DNA of 49,194 nucleotides from Gonapodya prolifera JEL478 (lineage: Eukaryota > Monoblepharomycota > Monoblepharidomycetes > Monoblepharidales > Gonapodyaceae), in the NCBI GenBank assembly GCA_001574975.1, contig KQ965783.1, positions 247,985 to 297,178 of the forward strand, in the 5' to 3' direction. Of the stretch, positions 10,278 to 19,965 are shown one piece after another. A program made the translations under genes and the position numbers. Positions within the stretch are counted from its first letter, which is position 1. Every line of letters starts with the position of its first letter. The notes beneath the pieces were generated by a model, which did not search any database, was not told where the DNA came from, and saw only the letters and a program-made list of their open reading frames with translations.

Positions 10278-11523
10278 CTAACACGGATACGGCGGCTGCT
10301 TCCCAAACAACGTATCCTTCTTGGAGCAATACACCTTGGTGTCGGCATCGGAGCAACCCCAACATGTCACGCCATTCCTGCCCAGAATCCCCTTTGAGTA
10401 ATCACACCACGCGCGAGTGGGGTACTTTGGCGCGTATGACTGCGTCCCGGGGTCGCTATAGTCGCACGTGGATCCGAACGTGTGCACGTCGAAGCACCCG
10501 CAGCTGTTACTGCACTGAGTCGAGAGTTGGGCGTAGCACGTCCCGCGAATGTCACCTGCGCATCCGGGTGAGCGATTGGTGTAGCACTTGCTGTAGCAGT
10601 CGGACGCGAAGGGACAAGCAAAGTCCCCAGCTGGTGCGGATGCGGGTGGGTCTGGGTACCGAGGCGGAGGAGGGGGCTGCTGCGATGGCGGTGGGGCTTT
10701 GGGTGGTGAAGGAGGTGGTGCTCCCTGGCCAGGGTCGCACCTGTTACAGTGGAAAGGTTGAGGAATTGTTGGAAGCTGCATCTACAGGGAGCGTAGCAGC
10801 GCTGACTTTAAACTCACCTTTCACTTTGCTTGTTCCACGAGTATCCGTCGTTGCACACGCATCCGTTATTCCAGTGGGAGTTTGGTGAGCAGCACTGCCC
10901 TTCGAAGGCAACCCACCAACCGGATCGGCAGACGCAGTTCTGGTTTCCATTGGGTGTGGTACCCCACGGACAGTCTGTTGGGGTCTTTCCGTAGCAGCTG
11001 GGACGTTGATGGCGACCAGGGTGACACGCGGAGAACGATTTAAGCGGCGATAAATGTGACACGCGGAGAACGAGCGACCAATGTGACATGCAAAGAAGGA
11101 TCCAACCAGCGATCAGTGTGACAAGAGAGAAAGGTGGTATTCATACAGAGAAAGATCCAAGCAAGGAAATTTAGCACCAACCAGAAGCCAGGAAACACAT
11201 CAGACTTACGTGTCCAAGTCAGACCTCCACGACGTTCCCTTATCGCAGGTGCACCCGTTGGTACCCCAGTGAGAATTTGGTGAACAGCATTGCCCTTGAA
11301 GTTTGGGAGTCCAGCCGGTTTTGCACTTGCACTGGCGACCGGATCCGACGTTTCCCCAGGGGCATGACGACTGGCGACCAGCGAGGTGTGGGCCTGCGTG
11401 GATAACTTCTGTGACGGGTGCTGCGTCTGGCGAGGGATTCGCCACGGTCAAGCAGTGCGAGGTGGCGGCGAAGAATAGCAGCGATGCGACAGTGAGGAGA
11501 GTAGCTCTCGTCGACACGACCAT
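10278..11523 (-). CDS. Secreted cysteine-rich modular protein, tandem copy 1
   Basis: Three exons: 11210-11523 (ATG at 11523), 10818-10997 and 10278-10740; 957 nt, 318 residues. The start aligns with that of copy 2. A signal peptide covers residues ~1-24 (TRATLLTVASLLFFAATSHC). Exons 1 and 2 each encode one module of the form CPWG...CxCxxGW...GQCCSPNSHW..GCxCxxGxSW. A Pro-rich linker follows (QPPPPPRYPDPP), then a ~115-residue C-terminal domain with 14 Cys, from FACPFASDC to KQPPYPC at the stop. The disulfide-rich modules and signal imply an extracellular or wall role; I do not recognise the family. Intron 1 holds a 27-bp minisatellite. Head-to-tail with copy 2 at 11908-13039. Confidence 0.8.
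11012..11134. repeat. 27-bp minisatellite inside intron 1 of cysteine-rich copy 1
   Basis: Four units begin at about 11012, 11047, 11074 and 11109. Each reads roughly GCGAccAgtGTGACAcGCGGAGAACGA, and the first two share GTGACACGCGGAGAACGA exactly. The array lies wholly within the intron (10998-11209), so it does not alter the protein. Copy 2 lacks it at the same place and has a poly-T tract instead. Confidence 0.7.
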
Positions 11524-11907
11524 ACTAGGTATCATTGCGTTTGGACCGGTGAGATGGATGCTCTAGAAATGCACAGAATGGCCGTTACACCCTTGGACTT
11601 CATATATTTATGTGAGAAACTGTTCTTGTGGTTTCGCCTTGAATCAGCACCGATCGGTCGCGGACACGACCACGTTGGCATTATATTCTTCATTCCTAAA
11701 CTAGCAATAAAGAGAAATCTGTCCGCGATGACGCCAGGATGCAACTACTCAACCCTCCCTCCAAGCAATGGGCTTCTCAACATGCAATTATATACTTCAG
11801 AATATGCTTTAGTTTTGGAGTTTCTCTCCGTTTCATGTAGTATTTTCAGATTCTGTCATCTCATGCTTGTAGCACCAGTCTACAATTCAACTTCAAATAC
11901 TAACATT

Positions 11908-13039
11908 CTAGCAAGGATACGGCGGCTGCTTCCCAGAAAACAAGGTACCCCTCTTTTGGCAATACACCTTCGCATCCGCATCCGTACACCCCCAACAATT
12001 GACCCCGTTCCGGCTTAGAATCCCCTTGGAGTACTCGCACCACGCGCGCGTGTTGTACTTGGGCAAATACGACTGCGTATCGCCGTCGCTCCAGTCGCAC
12101 TTCGATCCAAACTGCTTCACGTCAAAGCAGCCGCAGCTGCTGCTGCACTGAGACGACACTTGGGCGTAGCACGTTCCACGAACGTCTCCCGCGCATCCGG
12201 GAGAGCGCGAGAAGTAGCAGTTGCTGTAGCAATCCGACGCGAAGGGGCAAGCAAAGTCTCCGTTTGGTGCGGTCGTGGGTGGGGGTGGGAGCGAGGGCGG
12301 AGTTGGAGGTGGGGGAGGGGCGCTGGCAGGGAGTGCACAACTAGGCCCGAGGTGAAGATACAAATGGAGTTAGGGCTAGTGGGAAGATGAAAAGCGCTTG
12401 CTGTCGACTTACCTGTATAACTGGCTGTTCCACGTGTATCCATTGTTACACGCGCATCCGTTGCCGTTCCAGTACGAATTTGGCGAGCAGCACTGCCCGG
12501 AGAAGGCAACCCACCAGCCCGAGCGGCAAACGCATTGCTGATTTCCATTAGGAGTGGTGCCCCACGGACAGTTTGTCGGAGTCTTTCCGTAGCACCTGGG
12601 TAGTCAGCGTTGACCAAAAAAAAAAAAAAAAAAAAAAAAGCAAAGATTGTCAGAACGAACATGTGGCACAACGAGGCACTCCCGGCGCCCCGGAGAACTG
12701 CACTTCACTTCACACTCACGTTTCCAAGTCACTCCTCCACGACGTTCCCGCATCGCACTCACACCCGCTTGCGCTCCAGTGGGAGTTGGGCGAGCAGCAC
12801 TGACCCTGCCCCGCAGGATTCCATCCGGTTTTACACTTGCACTGCCCGCCGGAAGCAACAGTTCCCCAAGGACATGACTGACGACGAGCAAGACCGGTTC
12901 CCATGTGGTCGTTGGAGGCGTTGAGTGGTGCCGCGCTGTTTGCTGGTGCGGGACCTGCGGCGGTCAAGTGCACCGACGTGAGTGCGAGGAGCAGCAACGA
13001 TGCAACGGCGAAAAGATTGGTTTTTCTGGAAGGGACCAT
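11908..13039 (-). CDS. Secreted cysteine-rich modular protein, tandem copy 2
   Basis: Exons 12720-13039 (ATG at 13039), 12413-12595 and 11908-12340; 936 nt, 311 residues. Intron positions and phases equal those of copy 1, so the pair arose by tandem duplication. Signal peptide residues ~1-27 (NLFAVASLLLLALTSVHLTA). Exon 1 carries SCPWGTVASGGQCKCKTGW and GQCCSPNSHW; exon 2 carries CPWGTTPNGNQQCVCRSGWW and GQCCSPNSYW; exon 3 has a Pro-rich linker and the C-terminal domain, in which all 14 Cys of copy 1 are kept (CPFASDCYSNCYFSRSPGC to KQPPYPC). Both copies look intact, which argues for selection. Role inferred only as extracellular. The 3' end of copy 1's promoter region, 11524-11907, separates the genes. 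Confidence 0.8.
12615..12639. repeat. Homopolymer (A on plus, T on minus) in intron 1 of cysteine-rich copy 2
   Basis: An uninterrupted run of about 25 A on the plus strand, i.e. poly-T in the sense of the gene, ~20 nt before the acceptor at 12596-12597. It can serve as an extreme polypyrimidine tract; its exact length is prone to sequencing error. Confidence 0.7.
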
Positions 13040-13378
13040 GACTTTCGGATGCATCTGCAGATGGGAATGGGGGATGTAACACAGGGTTATAAAGCCAGGC
13101 CCTTGGTTTTCTTCTGATAGATGCCGTACTGATGCCGCCCACAAAATGTTCTATTTCATATCGGAAGCGGCCGCGGCTCGAGCCCCGCGGGACCTCGGTT
13201 TGTCGGGAGTTGGTGTATATTCTTGCAGAACCGTTCCCAACCTGTTCAACGTCACACGTCGATGAATCCTCCTGATTACTGCATAGTTTGATAATATGAA
13301 AATCAGTTTGCTAATATGAGTATATAATGAAATGAAGGAACTTGGTTTTGGGTCCCATCCTTCATCAATTTGCGTGGT
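13040..13378. other. Intergenic region between cysteine-rich copy 2 and the alkyltransferase gene
   Basis: About 340 bp holding the promoter of the minus-strand copy 2 and the 3' flank of the minus-strand alkyltransferase gene. No ORF with recognisable content. A NotI-like GCGGCCGC occurs near 13168. Confidence 0.4.
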
Positions 13379-14177
13379 TCAACAAGCCTTTACATACTTC
13401 AAAATACTCGCGTCCACTCTCTTTCGCTTTTCTCGACCGATGTTGCTCAACGAAGTCCGCTTGACACCTTCCACATCAAGCAAGAACACCTTCCGCTTGA
13501 TTTCAATGCTCTCTGCGTCCGTCGCCCCTGAGTATCCGCCCAGCCCATCTGACGCGACACATCTTGGGAAGTAGCGGACCGAAACAGAGTTTGTGAAATG
13601 AGACTATTTGAACTTCGAGATTGCACCCAGCTAACTTTTGACGCTCACCGATGGCAAGGCACGATAATAGGTATCGGTTTGCTCCTGTTCGCGTTCCCCA
13701 CGGCTCTGCTGGCACCAGGCGACCCGCCCAATGAGGCAAGCTCCGCGTACGTGACGGTGGTGCCGGCCGGAATCTTCTGCAGGGCGTTCCACACACTCCG
13801 TTGAAATGTCGTCCCTGCGCCGGTGAGAACGTCAGATACCAACCTCCACAAGATTCGAGCAGCGGAACGATCAAATGCTCACCGACGACGGACAAATCAA
13901 CCACCAAACAATCCATCTTCGCATTCCCTTCCCCACCGACATACGCCTCGATCGCCCTCACAGCATCGCTGAGCACTGAGTCCTCCTTATCCTCCATAAC
14001 CGCCGCGTCAATCTTGTGCGTTTTCGTCCACCGGAGTAGGGACTTCACTGGGCTCGCCTCGCCGGAGGTACCGTCCAGATACTTGACGAGGCAGATGCCG
14101 GACTTCGTGGCCGCTATGAGCAACACGCCGATGGGAGATGGGAAGGCGTACGCTGTGTAGCGGATTGAGACGGGCAT
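13379..14177 (-). CDS. O6-alkylguanine-DNA alkyltransferase (MGMT/Ogt family)
   Basis: Exons 13883-14177 (ATG at 14177), 13649-13814 and 13379-13562; 645 nt, 214 residues. The family removes O6-alkyl groups from guanine by irreversible transfer to its own cysteine. Exon 2 has GTTFQRSVWNALQKIP, AGTTVTYAEL, the SRAVGNAN segment with the conserved Arg finger, and the active-site IVPCHR. Exon 3 continues CVASDGLGGYSGA and IKRKVFLLDVEG, the usual C-terminal end. The acceptor-site Cys is present, so it is not an alkyltransferase-like protein. Odd: the Asn hinge normally in the NP pair before the active site (human GNPVPILIPCHR) is Lys here (SKPIPIIVPCHR). The start lies close to the decayed MFS gene upstream. 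Confidence 0.85.
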
Positions 14178-14307
14178 CGTGGGGTTTTGGGTGGACTTGT
14201 GCTCGAGGTGATGTGAAACATGCCTTTTTGGATGGGAAAGAGAGAGAGAAAATGATGAGGAAGGTCAGCGGAAGGAGCAAGAGCACGAAGGAGAGAGTGG
14301 CACGTAC

Positions 14308-16046
14308 GAATAGGAAGCTGAAAAGGAGGAGGACGGCAAGAGTCGTCGCGGTTGCCACCAGGCACCAGCACAAAAGGCCTGGTACGAGTTGGAGGATCAC
14401 GTACTGCCATACCACGTGGCCACGCGGAGCAACCATTGCGAGCCATCCGTCCGTCATCAAAAAGGGTAAGAGGAGCCCGACATCCCACGCTCACCAAGTT
14501 AAGGTACCCGATCCTCTCAGCGGTCAGACCCCATATCACGCGTCCGACGCTCTGCCCGACGGCGTTGATGGAGAAGGTTATGCTGGCAATGGAGGTGGAT
14601 GCGCCGAGTTTGTCGATGGCTGGTGTTGGGGCAGTGCGAAGGTTAAGAGAGGAGTGGAAATTGAATGGGAGTGGTTTGGGTGGGAGCAAACGTAAAGGCT
14701 TACCGTAGCTGTTGAGGAAGAATCCTGGTGAAAAGAAGCCAAAGCTTTGGGCGGCCACGTAATATGAGATGTTCGTGAACGGGTTCTTAAAAGACCAGAG
14801 CGACATCTCACCAAGACACAAACGTCGTGAGAAACAATCTGTGAACGTCCAGTTCCCAAACACGCTCAAATCCAGCACCCTGCCTCTAGGCCTCGAGGTG
14901 AACCTCGTCCGAATCAACACCGCCGCGACACACACGCACACACCCGACGCGCCGCAAGGAACCGGAGCGCCCACCGGAACGAGAACGCGTCGATGATCGC
15001 CTGCAGCGCGGGCGCGAGGATAAGCCCGCCCGCGCCGCACCCCGCCGCGACGATCTCCGTGACGGCCCCACGACGGCGGAAGAACCAGTGCGGGATGACG
15101 CTCGTGGCGGGGAAGTAGGATAGGGACCACCTGAGTGAAACGAGGAAGGATTGGGAGATGAAGATGTGCCAGAGTGTGGTGGAAAAGGAGGCCAGCAGGT
15201 AACCCAGGCAATGGATGACCCGCCGATGAAGGCTGTGCGGGCGTAGCCGAACTGTGGTGGTCGGTGGACATAAGAAGAGGACTCCACGATTTATAACTCG
15301 ATAATTGCTCCGCGAGAGTATTCCGCTCTGCGGAGTCACTTGTCGCCGGCGGACTCCTCAGTCAGTGCTGCACACTTGTACCTCGGAGTCCTCGCTCCTC
15401 TCGGACGGCTCTCTGCGCTCGCGTCTCGCGACTTTGGCCAACAGCCTCCGTCGGTCGATTACTATCACTCACACGATCGGCCAAGCGGTCGCTGAGTGGT
15501 CCGAGGCCAGGAAGAAGGGCGACTCCAACCCCGCTCACGATAGCGACTGTGAGGTTTGTGGCACCAGGGAAGACTTGGTGGGCAGTGTAGTGGCGCTGGA
15601 CGGTCGGATATGTGGACCCTAGCAATGTGAGGCAGAGGTCCATGAGGGACAAGAGAGTATCGCAAAGATTGAAACACGCCTCATCCGGAAGATGCCGTAT
15701 GCTACCGTAACGGAGTATTGTCGGTCGGAAGGAGCCAGAAGACGTCCACAATCATACCAAATTTACATCGCAACGACATTGATGGCAATTACCGCCGCGA
15801 CAATGACCCATCCCTATTCACACAACAGAGCGGCTTGTGGGTTCAACGGTGTTCGCTATTCTGTGCGTGCCAAACCACGCCACCCGCGTATCCGCCATCC
15901 GGATAATCATCCAGCACCGTTCGCGCAGAGTCTTTCTTCTCTGTGTTGTCGTCGGCCGACTTGGCATCCAAAATCGTGTTGTCGGAACCAGATTCGTTGG
16001 GTGGTGGCGGAGGGATATCCGAGTGCGTGTCTCCCGTCGTGGCCAT
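14308..16046 (-). pseudogene. MFS transporter, monocarboxylate-type, with several frameshifts and missing C-terminus
   Basis: Start at 16046 (MATTGDTHSDIPPPPP), then the family signature DDYPDGGYAG split by an intron from WVIVAAVIAINVV. Later exons give TNLTVAIVSGVGVALLPGLG and LSDRLADR, spliced to FGYARTAFIGG, then LGYLLASFSTTLWHIF, HWFFRRRGAVTEIVAAGCG, FGFFSPGFFLNSYG, ASITFSINAVGQSVGR and ATTLAVLLLFSFLF. Reading frame changes are needed after FIGG (~15210), after FRWALRFL (~14965) and near NWTFT (~14850); each looks like a one-base loss. The last helices (about TM9-12) are absent, the alkyltransferase start lying ~130 bp beyond. The family exports or imports monocarboxylates with protons; this copy is probably dead. 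One intron (15252-15472) is a repeat-derived, introner-like intron. Confidence 0.65.
15252..15472 (-). mobile_element. Introner-like element, copy A (intron of the MFS relic)
   Basis: The intron joins LSDRLADR to FGYARTAFIGG (donor GTGAGT at 15472, acceptor CACAG at 15252), an uninterrupted match to the transporter family, so the intron limits are firm. Inside, the minus strand has GGAGCGAGGA, CTCCGAGG, then CACTGACTGAGGAGTCCGCC and GGCGACAAGTGACTCCGCAG. These follow the same order as copies B and C, and CTGACyGAGGAGTCCGCy is shared with copy C. It is the most diverged of the three copies. See the separate finding for the family. Confidence 0.55.
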
Positions 16047-16051
16047 CTTAG

Positions 16052-16273
16052 CTACAGCAGAACCCTGACCACATCGACACTCCCATTAGTCCCCCCTGCT
16101 TCTGCGATGAGAACGGTGGCCGCCCCGTAGCGAGCAAGCGCCCTGCGTGCTATTTCTTCCGGTGTTCCGAGAAGTCTTCGCAACCCACGATTGAGTGGGA
16201 GGCTCAGCCGACCAGGAAGCAAACGTGCGACAAGAAGGAGAGCTTCGCCGGGAAGGTCCGTGAATCTGGCCAT
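16052..16273 (-). pseudogene. F-box/ankyrin-type N-terminal fragment
   Basis: From ATG at 16273 the frame reads FTDLPGEALLLVARLLPG, NRGLRRLL, EEIARRALARYGA and ends SVDVVRVLL-stop at 16052. The start resembles F-box-like leaders, and GSVDVVRVLL resembles the end of an ankyrin repeat, a combination common in large chytrid families. Only 73 residues are present and no ankyrin array follows, since the MFS gene begins at 16046. I read it as a truncated family member. Weak evidence: short, with no intact domain. Confidence 0.35.
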
Positions 16274-16902
16274 TGTGGGCGGGAATACAGCAGCTTGCGA
16301 CAGTGTGATTGGTGACCTGGCTAATTGGTCAAGTCCTGGATCACAATCCGGAAGGAAGAGCAAACACGCTCAGTCATTCTTTCTTCGATTTTTCTTCAGC
16401 TGTTTTGTTGGGATATACACTTAATATGCGATCTCAAATTACATAAACGCATCTTCACATTTTGCAGGCCGATGCGTGGATGTCTGGGAAAATCACATCA
16501 ATGCACAATATGGAAGGCGATGACATTCTAACTGGCTCTAAATGGGTATGTCGCATTGCGCTATTGGTCGGTGTGCATGTTTTCTTGGGAGTAGTTGTCG
16601 TATTAATGGACTTCCGTTCCACCACGGGGGCACTTCCAAGGTCAAATACACATTTTCAGGAGAAAATTCAGTCTAACTACTCATTTTTATATGAGAATAA
16701 TAATAGAAATGAAGGAACAGACACACAGAATACCTCCGTCTAATCTCAGCTCCCACCTGATTTTGCCCGACTGAACTTGCAGGCTGCAGTTGGACCAAAA
16801 ACGTGCAGATACCACCTCTCCCAACTTGGTGGGGCGGAGTTGGACGCAGTTGGTGCACAGCTGCATGAACTGAGTAAGCTTTGGTCAAGGAACAATTCAA
16901 GA
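16274..16902. other. Intergenic/5' region of the MYND-finger gene
   Basis: About 630 bp between the F-box fragment and the MYND gene. A 93-codon plus-strand frame (16462-16743) contains one hydrophobic stretch but matches nothing known; a small 5' exon of the MYND gene cannot be excluded. The frame of the MYND gene is open back to 16777. Confidence 0.3.
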
Positions 16903-18087
16903 ATGGAGCCCGACAACAGTGAAGGACGTGACAGTGAAGGGAGCGGAAGGGATCAAAGCGATCAAAGTGACTCGATGGCAGAAGAGGAGCGCCTGAAAAC
17001 CCATTTGAGGGGTGAATTCCATCGCTGGACCCCGGTTGAGTTGGTGATGGAGGTTGCCCACAGCATATGCTGCACCCCATGCACCTGCAAACGAGCCCTC
17101 ATGAACGTATTGCGGGAGCTTTTCGATGCTCGCGAAGAATTCCTGAGCGCTGCTCCCCTGAATGGTCTGCTTTACCCATCGGACGTCCCATTCTGCCTCC
17201 ACCTACCCGGATTCATCGCATCGACTCCTTTGCTTGGCATGATTACGAAATGCTTTATCACTGGAGCGAAAATGGCACCAAAAACACAATTAATCGGACA
17301 TCGGCCTATTTTCAGACCTGATGTGGCCCTGATGGACCTCGAAAGAATGCTATTTCGGGACACATTTGAGCAGTCGGGCTCTATTCTGAATTCTTTGATC
17401 GCTTCAAATCACTCAGTCATCCCGTATATATTCCGCGCGGAACCCGACTTCTTTCCATCACTGTTTGGCGCTTTAACATATATGTTGACCATTTCCAAAG
17501 GAGAGCGATCCGGATTATTGGAGCGAACATTTGCCGTTGTGATCAGCGTGCTCGCAGCCATTATGAGCGCTGCTGACGCCACCCACTACAAAAAGATACA
17601 TGAAGCCGCCAAGTCCAACAAGGCATTCTTCAAATTGGTGAAAAAGGCCGCCACCTCCCGAGAACAACAGGGAGCTGACTGGAGCGACGTTGCGATCATG
17701 TTAACCTTTGAAAAGTCCGGGGTGGACCGATCCACAATCAAATACCTCTTGCGCCAAGTGTGTGGCAAATTTTCGTGCGATGTTGGGGCCCAGGCTATCA
17801 AGTGCATGGATATTCCCACACCTACATCTGAGACTAAGACGCTGCAACCACTTTTTGCGTGCGCAAGATGCAAACGCATCAAGTACTGTTCGGCGGAATG
17901 CCAAAAGTCTGACTGGAAATGGCACAAGGCCTTCTGTGGATTGGAGGGCATGCCTAAACCAGAAGACGTCGGATTGGCGCCGTCGTGGAGATCTCAAACG
18001 TGCTTGTTGTCGGGTGGCAGTGAACAGGATGCGCAAGGCGTTGACCTTGATGGATTTTATGCACACATAAAGCGTTTATTGGACTAG
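16903..18087 (+). CDS. MYND-type zinc-finger protein
   Basis: Single exon. The open frame reaches back to an ATG at 16777, but ATG 16903 (MEPDNSEGRDSEG) gives a hydrophilic start and is preferred; the choice is not certain. The body (residues ~40-300) is a helical region of unknown fold with WTPVELVMEVAHSICC, FIASTPLLGMITKC and NHSVIPYIFRAEPDFFPSL. Near residue 300 follows a MYND finger: CDVGAQAIKC, then CARCKRIKYCSAECQ, SDWKWHKAFC. MYND fingers bind proline-rich peptides and act in protein contacts. Two decayed relatives lie at 2955-3585 and 19382-19735, so this is the only intact member in the window. Function beyond the finger is unknown. Confidence 0.75.
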   Translation: MEPDNSEGRDSEGSGRDQSDQSDSMAEEERLKTHLRGEFHRWTPVELVMEVAHSICCTPCTCKRALMNVLRELFDAREEFLSAAPLNGLLYPSDVPFCLHLPGFIASTPLLGMITKCFITGAKMAPKTQLIGHRPIFRPDVALMDLERMLFRDTFEQSGSILNSLIASNHSVIPYIFRAEPDFFPSLFGALTYMLTISKGERSGLLERTFAVVISVLAAIMSAADATHYKKIHEAAKSNKAFFKLVKKAATSREQQGADWSDVAIMLTFEKSGVDRSTIKYLLRQVCGKFSCDVGAQAIKCMDIPTPTSETKTLQPLFACARCKRIKYCSAECQKSDWKWHKAFCGLEGMPKPEDVGLAPSWRSQTCLLSGGSEQDAQGVDLDGFYAHIKRLLD

Positions 18088-18457
18088 CTCACGGACGACA
18101 AGAAGTAAATATTTCCTACAACTGAGGTGTGAATAATGCAATAGCTATTTGTACTCAAAAGACACGAAACAGACATACGTTAGGAGTTGATGTAAATATC
18201 ACAAGTTCTTTAGTGTCGTTGTTGTCTCACTGAGCATTGGGCAGTACTTGCTGCCTCGATCCTCGTACACTCACTCCTTTGAGACGGACAGGACTGAATA
18301 CATCAACGGTGAGGTTGTGGGCGAGATTGATGCGACTGCTTGTAATGGTGCGCAACCGGAGTGATAATATTTATGCACCCATGCCGTGCCTATGCAATAC
18401 CAGAAATAGTCCTCTGGGCTGGCCCCCCTCCCTGGCGCCACCAACGAGCGAGACAAA
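18088..18457. other. Intergenic; one short plus-strand frame of unknown meaning
   Basis: Follows the MYND gene. A plus-strand frame at about 18205-18363 reads SLSIGQYLLPRSSYTHSF and EYINGEVVGEIDATACN before a stop. It could be the last exon of an unseen gene, but no upstream exon was found. Nothing else supported. Confidence 0.25.
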
Positions 18458-19320
18458 TCACGGAATCCTATGTGCGACCTTCTTGCAGCTCCGAGTGGGA
18501 CATGGCTGTGCCAGCCCTATTGCTTCAATTCCCCAGTGGAGTACTGTGTATGGATTCTTTGGAACAGTTCAAATGTGAGGCGGAAGCATGAATCGCAAGG
18601 GCTCAATTTAGGCCAACAGATTCGAACAACGCACCTGAGAAACATGTCTCCTAGCGACCACCGGTTTGAACCCGATTTCACTGAGAAAGCGAACGAGCAA
18701 ATGTCCCCAGGATCAGCTGGGTAACCCCCCGGCCAGAGTAAGCGATCTGCGTTGGGGATGGTGATGTTTACGGCACCGACTGCAACGTGGTGTAATATTT
18801 CATCAATATTTGCTTGTGCACTGCTGCAAGACTGCAACGGAACTCACAAGTAAACACAAGCTCCACCCCTTCGGCCCTGTCACACAGAATATAGTACACA
18901 TCGTCCGAGTCGTTATAGGTAGCCCCAAACACTTTTGCCATCGCGTCCAAGACGCTCCTTAGGGCCGACCCAAACGACAGTCCCGTATCCACAACCGCCG
19001 AGTGTGAGAGCGTCTCATTGGATGCAAGCGCAAGCACATCCGCTGCGCGCGCGTGCACAGACGTGAGGTTGATGTTCCACAAATTGAGCTTTGTGGGGTC
19101 GAAATAGATGTTGGGAAGCCACGCGATGGGCCCGTCGATGAGGTCTTCATCAATGCCGCCGAGCGTAACCTTTCCTCCGGTCGCGCTATCGGTGGTTGAC
19201 CAGTTGGATGACAGTGTGGTGCTGAGGAAAAAACTGATTATGGGTTTGGTGATGAGTTTTTTGTTGATCATGTTGGTGACGGCGGTGGTGTAGTTGGCAA
19301 TGGGAGAGCCAGACTGAAAG
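18458..19320 (-). pseudogene. Pepsin-type aspartic protease, C-terminal lobe only
   Basis: Exons give IISFFLS, GGKVTLGGIDEDLI, LWNINLTSVHA, the second catalytic loop AVVDTGLSFGSA, then across an intron (donor at 18847) FGAVNITIPNADRLL and GSNRWSLGDMFLR, and finally NPYTVLHWGIEAIGLAQP. This is the complete C-terminal lobe of an A1 aspartic protease, ending at 18458. The N-terminal lobe with the first DTG is not found: upstream of ~19320 lies a plus-strand MYND relic. The last exon reads in the right frame only if one base is shifted at its acceptor. A 5'-truncated, non-functional copy is the simplest reading. Confidence 0.6.
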
Positions 19321-19381
19321 AGCTTGGAAAGTTACACTTTGCACGTGGTAGGTTAGTTCCAATTTGTGACGATCGTGTCGG

Positions 19382-19735
19382 TGATTCGAACTTTTTGATC
19401 CACGCACCGGAGCTCATTGCCTCGACGCCGGTAATTGGAATCTTTATCAAATCGGTCACAGTGGGAGCGAAAGTCGTGCAGAGTACCAAGTTGAGGACAA
19501 TAAAACATCGACGACTATTATCCACTATTATCCAAAAATTGAGGCAGCAGACGGCCGCGTTACGGAGGCGGAGAAAGCTCGCTTCATTCTGGAACGGTTC
19601 TTCCCCATCAGTGGACTTCTCTGTCTCATCATCAGTTCGAGCCCTTCGCTCGTCCACCACATTCTCCGAAACGAACCGACAAGGAGTTCTCATGGAGTTA
19701 TCGTTCCGATTGCAGCTATTTACTCACAATAATAG
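19382..19735 (+). pseudogene. Second relic of the MYND-finger gene family
   Basis: One frame reads DSNFLIHAPELIASTPVIG and SVTVGAKVV, matching VPFCLHLPGFIASTPLLG and FITGAKM of the intact gene. Another frame continues ERFFPISGLLCLIISS, then PSLVHHILRNEP, loosely matching the NHSVIPYIFRAEP block. A frameshift separates the two. No MYND finger follows. It sits directly beside the truncated protease lobe, on the opposite strand. Confidence 0.5.
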
Positions 19736-19965
19736 ACTACAATACATGAGTTTGCGACGCTCTATCCTGCAAAATCCACCTTTCTGTGGCGGAAGTTCAA
19801 GTAGTGGACAGAACGGTGGACTGAAGATTGAGTTAAGAGCAAATCCCCATGAACGGGCAAGCGTGACATTGCCACAACAACACGAATGCTATTGCATCAA
19901 GGTTGAATAGCGGTAACGCAAGAGTACAGACAGATTTCTAATACAACCATGGTATCCTCAGCTGA

